NCBI GenBank assembly: GCA_030830145.1
Contig: JAURNO010000053.1
Coordinates: 1 to 5,066 of the forward strand
DNA length: 5,066 bases
Direction: 5' to 3'
Source of the DNA: Verrucomicrobiota bacterium
Lineage (GTDB): Bacteria > Verrucomicrobiota > Verrucomicrobiia > Opitutales > Seribacteraceae
Below, one piece after another: positions 1 through 5,066 of the stretch. The first letter of the stretch is position 1, and every line of letters starts with the position of its first letter. Under the pieces are notes generated by a model that searched no databases, was not told the DNA's origin, and worked only from the letters and a program-made list of their open reading frames with translations. A program made the position numbers and the translations under genes.

Positions 1-132
1 GAAAACTTTGCCTTGCTCATGGGAAGTCTCGGTCTCTTTGCCACCTTGGCTGCCGCAATGTATTTCACCCGCAAGATTGATTGGTATGCCCTGCGCCTGA
101 ATTCCCCAAGCACTCTTAACCAGAGCGACTAA
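1..132 (+). CDS. creD: CreD-like inner-membrane protein, C-terminal fragment
   Basis: The reading frame is open from the first base and ends at TAA 130-132, giving the last 43 residues of a protein that begins outside the window. The fragment has one hydrophobic segment, roughly residues 4-22 (FALLMGSLGLFATLAAAMY), followed directly by the TRKIDWYAL block and a short polar tail. A final membrane helix followed by TRK(I/V)DWY is how CreD (inner-membrane protein, cell envelope integrity family) proteins end, which is the basis of the call. CreD belongs to the CreBC regulon in enterobacteria and has been linked to envelope integrity and beta-lactam response; its biochemical role is not settled. 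Only about a tenth of the protein is visible, so the family call rests on this tail alone. recD2 starts two bases after the stop, which suggests a shared transcript. Confidence 0.8.
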   Translation, partial: ENFALLMGSLGLFATLAAAMYFTRKIDWYALRLNSPSTLNQSD

Positions 133-134
133 AT

Positions 135-2327
135 TTGGCGGGGCGTCCAACAGGTGGAAAAGAAGTAAGTTCGCTTGAGGGTGTCCTCGAGAGAATTACC
201 TTTTACAATGAAGAAAACGGTTTCCTTATCGGAAAGCTCAGGGAAGGCGACCAAAGCGTAGAAATTGCCGTCGTAGGAAAAGCGCCCAAAGTGCAATGCG
301 GCGAAACCTTGCTCCTGGAAGGATCATGGACAAATCACCCGAAGCACGGAAGGCAATTTTCGTTCGATAGTTTCGAGAGTAAACTTCCCGCGTCTGCCTA
401 TGGCATCAGAAAATACCTCTCAAGCGGGCTGATCCACGGAATAGGGAAGACCTACGCCAACAAGATCGTTGATCACTTCGGAGCGGATACTCTTCGGGTC
501 ATCTCAGATGAATCGAGCAGATTGCGTGAAGTCGAAGGGATTGGAGCGAAGAGGGTGAAAAGCATCAAAGAAGCTTGGGCGGAACAAAAAGCCATTCGGG
601 AAGTCATGATGTTTCTGCAAACTTACGGAGTAACCGACGCCCTCTGCCTTCGCCTCGTTCGCAAATATGGAAACGAAGCCAAATCCATACTGGAAAACGA
701 CCCATACCGCATTATTCGGGATGTCAAGGGCATAGGCTTCAAAACCGCAGATCGAATTGCCCTCAACCTGGGTTTGTCAAATAATGGCCCTGAAAGAATC
801 GAAGCAGGCGTTCTTCATATGATGCAGGAATCGGAGGATGCCGGTCACACCCATGTCGAAAGAAGAGAACTCGCCTTGAACTCGGCAAACTTGCTCGAGA
901 CGGAGGCCAATGAAGTCGAACTACGCATAGAGGCGCTCCTTTCCGAGTCGCATCTTGTACCGACCGAACCGGACTGGCTTCAGTTGCCTGGTTCCAACCG
1001 TGCCGAACAAAGCTTGGCTCAGTCACTCCGAAATATCCTGGACGCACCTTCCTCACTTCCGCCCATACTCATAGACAAAGCCGTCGTATGGGCTCAGGAA
1101 AAGGCAGGCTTTGGATTTGCCGAGGCTCAATCCAAAGGAATCAGTGCAGCGCTTGCCTCCAAAGTTTCCATTCTCACGGGTGGCCCTGGCACTGGGAAGA
1201 CGACGATTCTGCGTTCGCTCGTTTCCATCCTCAAGGCAAAGAAGACGAAAATCCTCTTGGCCGCACCTACGGGTCGAGCCGCTCGAAGGATGGCGGAAAG
1301 CGCCTCCCATTTCGCTCAAACCGTCCACCGCTTGTTGAAATTCGACCCTTCTCACGGTGGATTCACGGTCAATGACCGTAACCCGCTTACCTGTGACTTC
1401 CTGATCATGGATGAGACAAGCATGCTGGATGTGCGCTTGGCGGCGGCTCTCGTAAGAGCAATCCCCGCACAGGCCCATCTTCTACTTGTCGGGGATGCCG
1501 ATCAACTGCCCTCGGTGGGTTCGGGAAACGTCCTCAAGGATCTTATCGACTCGACCCTCTTCTCGGTAACCCGTTTGGAAGTAACCTTCAGGCAAGCCGA
1601 AACAAGCGGTATCGTCGGCTTGGCACATGGTATTCTTGCGGGGAAGGGTTCTCCACCATCTCCTGTCGAGACACCCGATGAAATCGACCCCGTACACGAC
1701 GTCCACTTCGTACGTGCCCCGTCTCCGGAGGAATGCGTGGCCTCCGTCACCAAACTTTGCCAACGGACCCTTCCTGAAAAATTCGGCATAGACCCCCAAA
1801 AAGACCTCCAAGTTCTGGCACCACTCCATCGGGGCGTGGGTGGGATTGGAAACCTCAACGACCAGATTCGGGACACGCTCAACCCCAATGGAGCCACTCA
1901 TGTCATGGGACACAGCCTTTTTCGCGAAGGAGACAAAGTCATTCAGACCAGAAACAATTACGACAAAGACGTGTTCAATGGAGACATGGGAGTAATCGAC
2001 GCAGTTGATTCAATGAACGGAAAAGTTGAGATTCTCTTCGATGACCGCAGAATCATTTACGAAAGAATGGAAGTTACGGACCTCCAACCTGCCTATGCGA
2101 TCTCAATTCACAAAAGCCAGGGAAGCGAATATCCCGTCGTCATTTTCCCCATTCTCAAACAGCATTTCATGATGCTCCAGAGGAACTTGGTCTACACTGG
2201 TCTTACGAGAGCCAAAAAAAAAGTAGTTTTCGTTGGAGATCCGGCGGCCTATGCAATGGCGATCAAAAACCACAAAACCTTGGTGAGACAAACCGATCTC
2301 GTAAGAAAACTGCACTTGGGACATTGA
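135..2327 (+). CDS. recD2: RecD2-type SF1B ATP-dependent DNA helicase
   Basis: RecD2 is a cytoplasmic 5'-3' DNA helicase of superfamily 1B, usually found in bacteria independently of RecBC and linked to replication-fork repair and mismatch repair. The 730-residue length is typical (family about 700-800). In order: an OB-like N-terminal region (about 13-85, beginning SLEGVLERITF); helix-hairpin-helix elements at HGIGKTYA (101-108), VEGIGAKR (133-140) and VKGIGFKTADRI (198-209); Walker A GGPGTGKT (349-356, Lys355); motif Ia APTGRAARR; Walker B DETSMLD (426-432); motif III GDADQLPSVG (453-462); FRQ (485-487, putative arginine finger Arg486); an SH3-like region around 606-619 (VFNGDMG); HKSQGSE (659-665); and motif VI TGLTRAK (688-694). 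The start is TTG: an in-frame stop at 117-119 and the conserved SLEG block from codon 13 leave no other standard start. There is only a weak AGAG upstream. An A9 run at 2214-2222 lies inside the gene. Confidence 0.97.
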   Translation: MAGRPTGGKEVSSLEGVLERITFYNEENGFLIGKLREGDQSVEIAVVGKAPKVQCGETLLLEGSWTNHPKHGRQFSFDSFESKLPASAYGIRKYLSSGLIHGIGKTYANKIVDHFGADTLRVISDESSRLREVEGIGAKRVKSIKEAWAEQKAIREVMMFLQTYGVTDALCLRLVRKYGNEAKSILENDPYRIIRDVKGIGFKTADRIALNLGLSNNGPERIEAGVLHMMQESEDAGHTHVERRELALNSANLLETEANEVELRIEALLSESHLVPTEPDWLQLPGSNRAEQSLAQSLRNILDAPSSLPPILIDKAVVWAQEKAGFGFAEAQSKGISAALASKVSILTGGPGTGKTTILRSLVSILKAKKTKILLAAPTGRAARRMAESASHFAQTVHRLLKFDPSHGGFTVNDRNPLTCDFLIMDETSMLDVRLAAALVRAIPAQAHLLLVGDADQLPSVGSGNVLKDLIDSTLFSVTRLEVTFRQAETSGIVGLAHGILAGKGSPPSPVETPDEIDPVHDVHFVRAPSPEECVASVTKLCQRTLPEKFGIDPQKDLQVLAPLHRGVGGIGNLNDQIRDTLNPNGATHVMGHSLFREGDKVIQTRNNYDKDVFNGDMGVIDAVDSMNGKVEILFDDRRIIYERMEVTDLQPAYAISIHKSQGSEYPVVIFPILKQHFMMLQRNLVYTGLTRAKKKVVFVGDPAAYAMAIKNHKTLVRQTDLVRKLHLGH

Positions 2328-2379
2328 CAGAAAAACCCTCGAACTCGTTTACCGCCCAAGGCGTGGTATCCGAAAACAA
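2328..2379. other. Convergent intergenic region, recD2 / DoxX-like gene
   Basis: These 52 bases separate the 3' ends of two convergent genes. The only fold I see is CGCC-CAA-GGCG (2353-2363), a 4-bp stem with no T-run on either side, too weak to call a terminator. Any termination signal here must be factor-dependent or lie inside the neighbouring genes. Confidence 0.5.
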
Positions 2380-2748
2380 TCAATCGAAAACCATAAAGAC
2401 GCAAGCCGTCAGCATGAGATAGGCCGGGAGTGCCTTGACCAGAGAATCCCTCTTCATCTTCAAGTGCATCCAAACCGCACCAAACATAAAAACCGACAAG
2501 GCCATTGCCGTCGGTTTGACCATGGGTTCAAAGACTAGGCCAACCAAGAGGAAAAGTGCCAAAGCCACCTTGCAGGAACCCACTGCCCAAAAAGACCATT
2601 CCGGCAAACCATAGGATGAGAATTCTTCTTTCAAGTTTTCGGCCCGTCCTCCGCGAAAAGAAGTGGTGCGACCTGAACGATAGAGCCAAACCCAAAGCAA
2701 GATCAGGGCAACCACTGCTTGAAGTATTTTGGCCGACCAATCGAGCAT
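2380..2748 (-). CDS. DoxX-like small integral membrane protein
   Basis: This 122-residue protein has four likely transmembrane helices, about residues 4-23, 51-73, 76-95 and 103-121. The loop after helix 1 carries the motif FRGGRAENLKEEF (31-43) followed by SSYGLPEW (44-51). This FRGG...(M/L)(R/K)EEF..YGLPEW pattern is what I associate with DoxX-like (DoxX_2/DoxX_3-type) proteins, which are usually about 110-140 residues with four helices. The molecular function of this subgroup is not established; names such as 'DoxX' derive from an archaeal quinol oxidase subunit and do not prove that role here. The ATG at 2748 is chosen because an in-frame TAG lies eight codons upstream with no ATG, GTG or TTG between. 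No Shine-Dalgarno is visible before it (TTCGCCTTTATCGGT). The gene converges on recD2 across 52 bp. Its 5' side faces a 259-bp region without a clear gene. Confidence 0.85.
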   Translation of the reverse strand: MLDWSAKILQAVVALILLWVWLYRSGRTTSFRGGRAENLKEEFSSYGLPEWSFWAVGSCKVALALFLLVGLVFEPMVKPTAMALSVFMFGAVWMHLKMKRDSLVKALPAYLMLTACVFMVFD

Positions 2749-3007
2749 ACCGATAAAGGCGAAAAGAAAGTTCTAGTTAGCCGATCCGCAACGATTGCAA
2801 TGACTCGGAATCAAAGAGCAAACTACTGGGGCGGGCGAAAAGGACATCCGATTCGAACCGCTGGCGGTAAAAACCGAGAGTAAATTTGCCAAATGATGAG
2901 TATCACAGGGCGGAGGTAAGGCTATTGCGTTCCAATCAACTAAAAGAAAGTGGAGTGTGGACTCTTTTTCGTAATCCAAGCGACTGAGTTCAACAATCGG
3001 CATGAAC
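2749..3007. other. 259-bp gap rich in short inverted repeats, no convincing gene
   Basis: No reading frame here looks like a protein. The longest candidate, on the minus strand at 3003-2773, would start four bases past the upstream stop, but its 76-residue product has no membrane segment, domain or compositional sign of selection. The stretch holds several short inverted repeats: an 8-bp perfect stem at 2985-3010; a GAGT/ACTC stem at 2953-2964; interlocking ACCG/CGGT units at 2857-2876, where one ACCG-CTGG-CGGT hairpin abuts CGGT-AAAA-ACCG; and an imperfect hairpin at 2781-2808 (outer CCGA/TCGG, inner GCAA/TTGC). A 10-base direct repeat (AAAAGAAAGT) occurs at 2762-2771 and 2942-2951. On the minus strand the stretch would be the 3' end of one membrane-protein transcript and the leader of the DoxX-like gene. 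Whether it is a leader, an untranslated RNA, an interspersed repeat or mere spacer cannot be told by eye. Confidence 0.5.
2942..2965 (-). terminator. Weak hairpin plus pyrimidine tail, possible intrinsic terminator
   Basis: Read on the minus strand, GAGT-CCAC-ACTC (2964-2953) forms a 4-bp stem, or 5 bp with a terminal G:U pair, and is followed by CACTTTCTTTTA. On the plus strand the same hairpin is followed by T5 (2965-2969), although no plus-strand gene lies just upstream. The stem is too short for a confident call. Confidence 0.2.
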
Positions 3008-3010
3008 TCA
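2985..3010 (-). terminator. Inverted repeat starting at the stop codon, possible transcript end or mRNA-stability hairpin
   Basis: TGAGTTCA and its perfect complement TGAACTCA are separated by 10 bases. On the minus strand the left arm begins with the TGA stop of the small membrane-protein gene. The stem is 8 bp with three G:C pairs, and no U-run follows it, so it does not meet the usual pattern of an intrinsic terminator. A second, shorter GAGT/ACTC stem about 20 bases downstream (2953-2964) is followed on the minus strand by a pyrimidine-rich tail, CACTTTCTTTT. Together they might end or protect the transcript. Confidence 0.3.
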
Positions 3011-3232
3011 ATATTTCGACAACAATTCGAAAAAGAGAGCGACCATAGCGTACCCAGAATAAAGAATCCCGATCAGGAAAAGAATACCGAAGCCATAAAT
3101 GACCCCTTTATCAGTTTGCTTGCTTTCAAGAAACTTAGGTTGTTTCTCCAAGGAACCTACCATGACGATGGCGTAGACAACCAAGGCGAAAATAGGCATC
3201 GTAATCATAAACCAATCGAATTCACTGCTCAT
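3008..3232 (-). CDS. Small two-helix membrane protein, unknown family
   Basis: I do not recognise this 74-residue protein. It has two strongly hydrophobic segments, about residues 7-28 (WFMITMPIFALVVYAIVMVG) and 44-70, separated by a charged linker (29-43) carrying four lysines among acidic residues. That composition would suit a helical hairpin with the linker on the cytoplasmic side. Hydrophobicity organised into two clean helices is the main reason to accept this strand over the overlapping plus-strand frame at 3002-3250, whose product is polar and featureless. The ATG at 3232 has no Shine-Dalgarno (preceding bases CACAATGGTTGTGAT). A candidate promoter lies so close that the transcript would be almost leaderless. 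The gene is divergent from the Dabb gene (135 bp between starts) and upstream of the DoxX-like gene on the same strand, with a gap of 259 bp. It could be an accessory subunit or a toxin-like small protein, but nothing in the sequence decides this. Confidence 0.6.
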   Translation of the reverse strand: MSSEFDWFMITMPIFALVVYAIVMVGSLEKQPKFLESKQTDKGVIYGFGILFLIGILYSGYAMVALFFELLSKY

Positions 3233-3241
3233 ATCACAACC

Positions 3242-3269
3242 ATTGTGTAAAAGCTTTACGCCAAGTCAA
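3242..3269 (-). promoter_or_regulatory. Candidate sigma70-type promoter for the small membrane-protein gene
   Basis: On the minus strand, TTGACT (3269-3264, five of six to TTGACA), 16 bases, then CACAAT (3247-3242, four of six to TATAAT). Transcription would begin about 3236-3233, within a few bases of the ATG at 3232, so the message would be leaderless or nearly so. The spacer contains the inverted repeat GTAAA-AGC-TTTAC (3247-3259), a possible operator. The match is by eye and unscored. Confidence 0.3.
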
Positions 3270-3330
3270 GATAAGTGGACGAAATTCTTCTAGTGCACTT
3301 AACATTTTCGAACAAACTGATTCATTCGAA

Positions 3331-3358
3331 TTGTCATCCTAGTCATTTGAATCATAGA
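3331..3358 (+). promoter_or_regulatory. Weak candidate promoter for the Dabb gene
   Basis: TTGTCA (3331-3336, five of six to TTGACA), 16 bases, then CATAGA (3353-3358, only three of six to TATAAT); TAGATA at 3355-3360 with an 18-base spacer is an equally weak alternative. A start point would fall about 3364-3367, right at the ATG of the Dabb gene. Two copies of the palindrome TTCGAA lie just upstream (3307-3312 and 3325-3330), 18 bp apart. Confidence 0.2.
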
Positions 3359-3367
3359 TATCCCCAC

Positions 3368-3799
3368 ATGAATTGGAGAAAAGTACTTATTCGACTCGTC
3401 GCCTCGACCTGTGTATGGATATGCGTGTTCATGTACATAGAATCATCCGCCAAACCAACTGACAAAAAGAACAAAACAAATGCCGAGACTTCATCGAAAG
3501 AGAGTATTCGGCACATCGTGTGTTTCAAATTCAAGGAAGATGCCGATCCTTTAAAGATCAAAAAAGTCGAAAGGGAATTCGCTGCTTTAAAAAGCAAAAT
3601 TTCCGGCATCCGTTCTTTGGAATGGGGAATCAACAACAGCCCGGAAGGGCTTAACAAAGGATTCACTCATTGCTTCATCGTCACCTTCGACAATGAAGAG
3701 GCCCGAACGAACTACCTACCCCACCCCGACCATCAAGCCTTTGTCTCGATTCTCAAACCTATCCTCGACGACGTCTTTGTGATCGACTTCAATCCCTGA
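3368..3799 (+). CDS. Exported Dabb (stress-responsive A/B barrel) domain protein
   Basis: The protein has 143 residues in two parts. Residues 1-28 look like a signal peptide or signal anchor: basic start MNWRK, hydrophobic stretch about 6-24, and a possible cleavage site after SSA28. A polar, Lys/Asn-rich linker (29-46) follows. Residues 47-143 form a Dabb domain (dimeric ferredoxin-like A/B barrel), with IRHIVCFKFKEDA (47-59) as the first strand, SLEWGINNSPEGL (83-95), FTHCFIVTF (99-107) and YLPHPDHQAF (116-125), the family's most recognisable signature, then VFVIDF. Plant relatives are stress-induced and some family members are enzymes in polyketide biosynthesis; most bacterial ones have no known reaction, so no substrate is assigned. 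An upstream in-frame GTG at 3275 would add 31 residues unlike a signal peptide, hence the choice of ATG 3368. There is no Shine-Dalgarno. The esterase gene follows after 64 bp on the same strand. Confidence 0.9.
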   Translation: MNWRKVLIRLVASTCVWICVFMYIESSAKPTDKKNKTNAETSSKESIRHIVCFKFKEDADPLKIKKVEREFAALKSKISGIRSLEWGINNSPEGLNKGFTHCFIVTFDNEEARTNYLPHPDHQAFVSILKPILDDVFVIDFNP

Positions 3800-3863
3800 C
3801 CTTTCAGCCTTTACCAACTCCACGAACTTAACTTGTCCAAAAAACAGCCCCCAATCATACAAA

Positions 3864-5066
3864 ATGAAATTTAACTTCTTCCTGCCTCTTGCCCTTTTGT
3901 CTTTCTCAAACTTCTTGTCCGCCGAATTGCGAACCCCATCAGTCATCGGAGAAAATATGGTTCTTCAGCAAAAGCACGAGAACCCCATTTGGGGATGGGC
4001 CGAAGAAGGTGAGCAAATCTCGGTCTCCATTGCTGGGCAAACACATAAAGCAAAGGCGGACAAATCCGGATATTGGAAAGTCATCCTTGCCCCAATGGAT
4101 GCTTCCGCCAAGGCAAAAACCTTGTCCATAAAAGGCAAATCATCCTCCCTAACCTACTCCAACGTCCTGGTCGGAGAAGTATGGTTGTGCTCCGGGCAAT
4201 CCAATATGGGGTGGGCCCTAGGCAACTCCGATGATGCCGACCTCGAAACCATGACGGCGAACTACCCCAACCTTCGCCTGATAAGCGTACCACAAACCGG
4301 GACGCAAAAACCTCAGAATGACTTCAATGGACAATGGGAATCCACCACTCCGGATATAGCAAAACAATTCTCCGCGGTCGGCTATTTGTTCGGACGGCGA
4401 TTGCACTTGGCCTTGGGAGTTCCCGTGGGGCTAATCGACAACGCCTGGGGCGGCTCAGCTTGCGAAGCGTGGATACCACGCGACCGGTTGAACGCAACCC
4501 CGGTTGCCAAACCCTACATGCAACTATGGAAAGAAACCGAGGAGAACTATGACGCCAAGGCGGATCAAGAAAAATATGAAGCTCAAAAAGCCAAATGGAC
4601 CGAACAGGTCAAGAAAGCCCAGGCAGCCGGCAAACCGAGGCCCCGTGCTCCCAGAGCTCCCCGCAATCCTTTGACCGGACAGCACCGCCCCGCCAACCTG
4701 TACAACGGTGTTCTCAAACCGATCATTGGATATGGAATCAAGGGAGCCATCTGGTACCAGGGAGAAAGCAACTCAGGACGGGGGCATGCTTACAGGGAAG
4801 TCTTTCCCCTCATGATCGAGACATGGAGAAGAGACTGGGATCAGGGAGATTTCTCTTTTTATTGGGTCCAGTTGGCTGACTTCATGAACGAAGACGAAGA
4901 ACCCATGGACAACAATTGGCCCGAATTACGGGAAGCCCAGACCATGACCCTCGACAAACTCAAGAATGTAGGCGAAGCAGTGATCATTGACGTAGGCGAA
5001 GGACGCGACATTCATCCACGGAACAAGCAGATCGTCGCAAACCGGTTAGTCCGTAACGCTCTGGCC
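3864..5066 (+). CDS. Sialate O-acetylesterase-like SGNH/SASA-family secreted esterase, 3' end beyond window
   Basis: The frame opens with ATG 3864 and is open to the last base (401 codons). Residues 1-20 form a signal peptide (MKFNFFLPLALL..., cleavage likely after LSA20), so the enzyme is probably periplasmic or secreted. The rest matches the sialate O-acetylesterase family (SASA, DUF303), SGNH-fold hydrolases that remove O-acetyl groups from sugars: a beta-rich N-terminal part (about 22-100, with VIGENMVLQQ), then block I CSGQSNM (nucleophile Ser113), block II NAWGGSACEAWIP (Gly196), block III WYQGESN (Asn303) and block V DIHP (Asp382, His384). All expected catalytic residues are thus in the window; perhaps 80-120 C-terminal residues are missing. 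Residues about 222-275 form a Lys/Glu then Pro/Arg-rich insertion (KPRPRAPRAPRNP) before the conserved RPANLYNG. The true substrate may be an acetylated polysaccharide rather than sialic acid. No Shine-Dalgarno precedes the ATG (CCAATCATACAAA). Confidence 0.93.
   Translation, partial: MKFNFFLPLALLSFSNFLSAELRTPSVIGENMVLQQKHENPIWGWAEEGEQISVSIAGQTHKAKADKSGYWKVILAPMDASAKAKTLSIKGKSSSLTYSNVLVGEVWLCSGQSNMGWALGNSDDADLETMTANYPNLRLISVPQTGTQKPQNDFNGQWESTTPDIAKQFSAVGYLFGRRLHLALGVPVGLIDNAWGGSACEAWIPRDRLNATPVAKPYMQLWKETEENYDAKADQEKYEAQKAKWTEQVKKAQAAGKPRPRAPRAPRNPLTGQHRPANLYNGVLKPIIGYGIKGAIWYQGESNSGRGHAYREVFPLMIETWRRDWDQGDFSFYWVQLADFMNEDEEPMDNNWPELREAQTMTLDKLKNVGEAVIIDVGEGRDIHPRNKQIVANRLVRNALA

Noticed and set aside
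1053..1913. Long minus-strand frames (1053-1478, 1482-1913) inside recD2
   Set aside because: They are antisense to an intact helicase whose motifs run without a break through the same bases, and their products resemble no family I know.
2351..2367. Hairpin between recD2 and the DoxX-like gene as a bidirectional terminator
   Set aside because: Only a 4-bp stem (CGCC/GGCG), and no T-run follows on either strand.
2849..2859. tRNA T-loop-like string GGTTCGAATC on the minus strand
   Set aside because: The flanking bases do not form the 5-bp T stem (AGCGG against CGGAT), and no anticodon or acceptor arms fit around it.
2773..3003. Minus-strand frame of 76 codons in the gap, starting four bases after the previous stop
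   Set aside because: The spacing would suit an operon, but the product has no hydrophobic segment, domain or recognisable motif beyond a terminal CNRCG, and the DNA is full of inverted repeats. A homologue search could still rescue it.
3002..3250. Plus-strand frame of 82 codons
   Set aside because: Its product is polar and featureless, and it is antisense to the two-helix membrane protein, whose hydrophobic pattern is far more gene-like.
3275..3367. GTG at 3275 as the start of the Dabb protein
   Set aside because: It would add 31 residues rich in His/Asn and unlike a signal peptide before a typical basic-hydrophobic export segment that begins exactly at ATG 3368.
3833..3861. TTGTCC-17-CATACA as a promoter for the esterase gene
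   Set aside because: The -10-like hexamer ends two bases before the ATG, so transcription would start inside the coding sequence; the hexamer also matches poorly.
1..5066. CRISPR array, insertion sequence, integrase, toxin-antitoxin or phage-defence locus
   Set aside because: No regularly spaced repeats, transposase motifs or terminal inverted repeats are visible. RecD2 alone is a housekeeping repair helicase and not evidence of a defence island.

Overview
The window looks like a stretch of ordinary bacterial chromosome, with six protein-coding genes or fragments and no RNA gene, insertion sequence, CRISPR array or phage signature that I can see. The best guess for the source is a Gram-negative bacterium of the Planctomycetota-Verrucomicrobiota-Chlamydiota group, more likely Verrucomicrobiota. 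This rests on an exported sialate O-acetylesterase-type enzyme with a long Lys/Pro/Arg-rich insertion and an exported Dabb-domain protein, both of which I associate with that group. It is an inference from gene content, not a phylogenetic result.

Layout, left to right. Positions 1-132 (+) hold the last 43 codons of a CreD-like inner-membrane protein. Two bases after its stop, a TTG codon opens recD2 (135-2327, +), an intact SF1B 5'-3' DNA helicase with every main motif visible. Convergent to it, across a 52-bp gap, is a DoxX-like four-helix membrane protein (2380-2748, -). A 259-bp stretch (2749-3007) with no convincing gene but several short inverted repeats separates it from a small two-helix membrane protein of unknown family (3008-3232, -). 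A 135-bp divergent intergenic region follows. It leads to an exported Dabb (stress-responsive A/B barrel) protein (3368-3799, +) and then, 64 bp on, to a secreted SGNH/SASA-family sialate O-acetylesterase-like enzyme (3864 to the window end, +). That last gene is cut by the window edge after 401 codons, but all its expected catalytic blocks are already present.

The genes do not form one evident pathway. creD-recD2 is probably one transcription unit. The two minus-strand membrane genes may or may not share a transcript. The Dabb and esterase genes point the same way and may be co-transcribed. I found no previously undescribed multi-gene system. The observations most worth a second look are the consistent lack of Shine-Dalgarno sequences before all five starts, candidate near-leaderless promoters in the divergent region, an A9 tract in recD2 where loss of one base gives an immediate stop, and the inverted-repeat-rich gap at 2749-3007.
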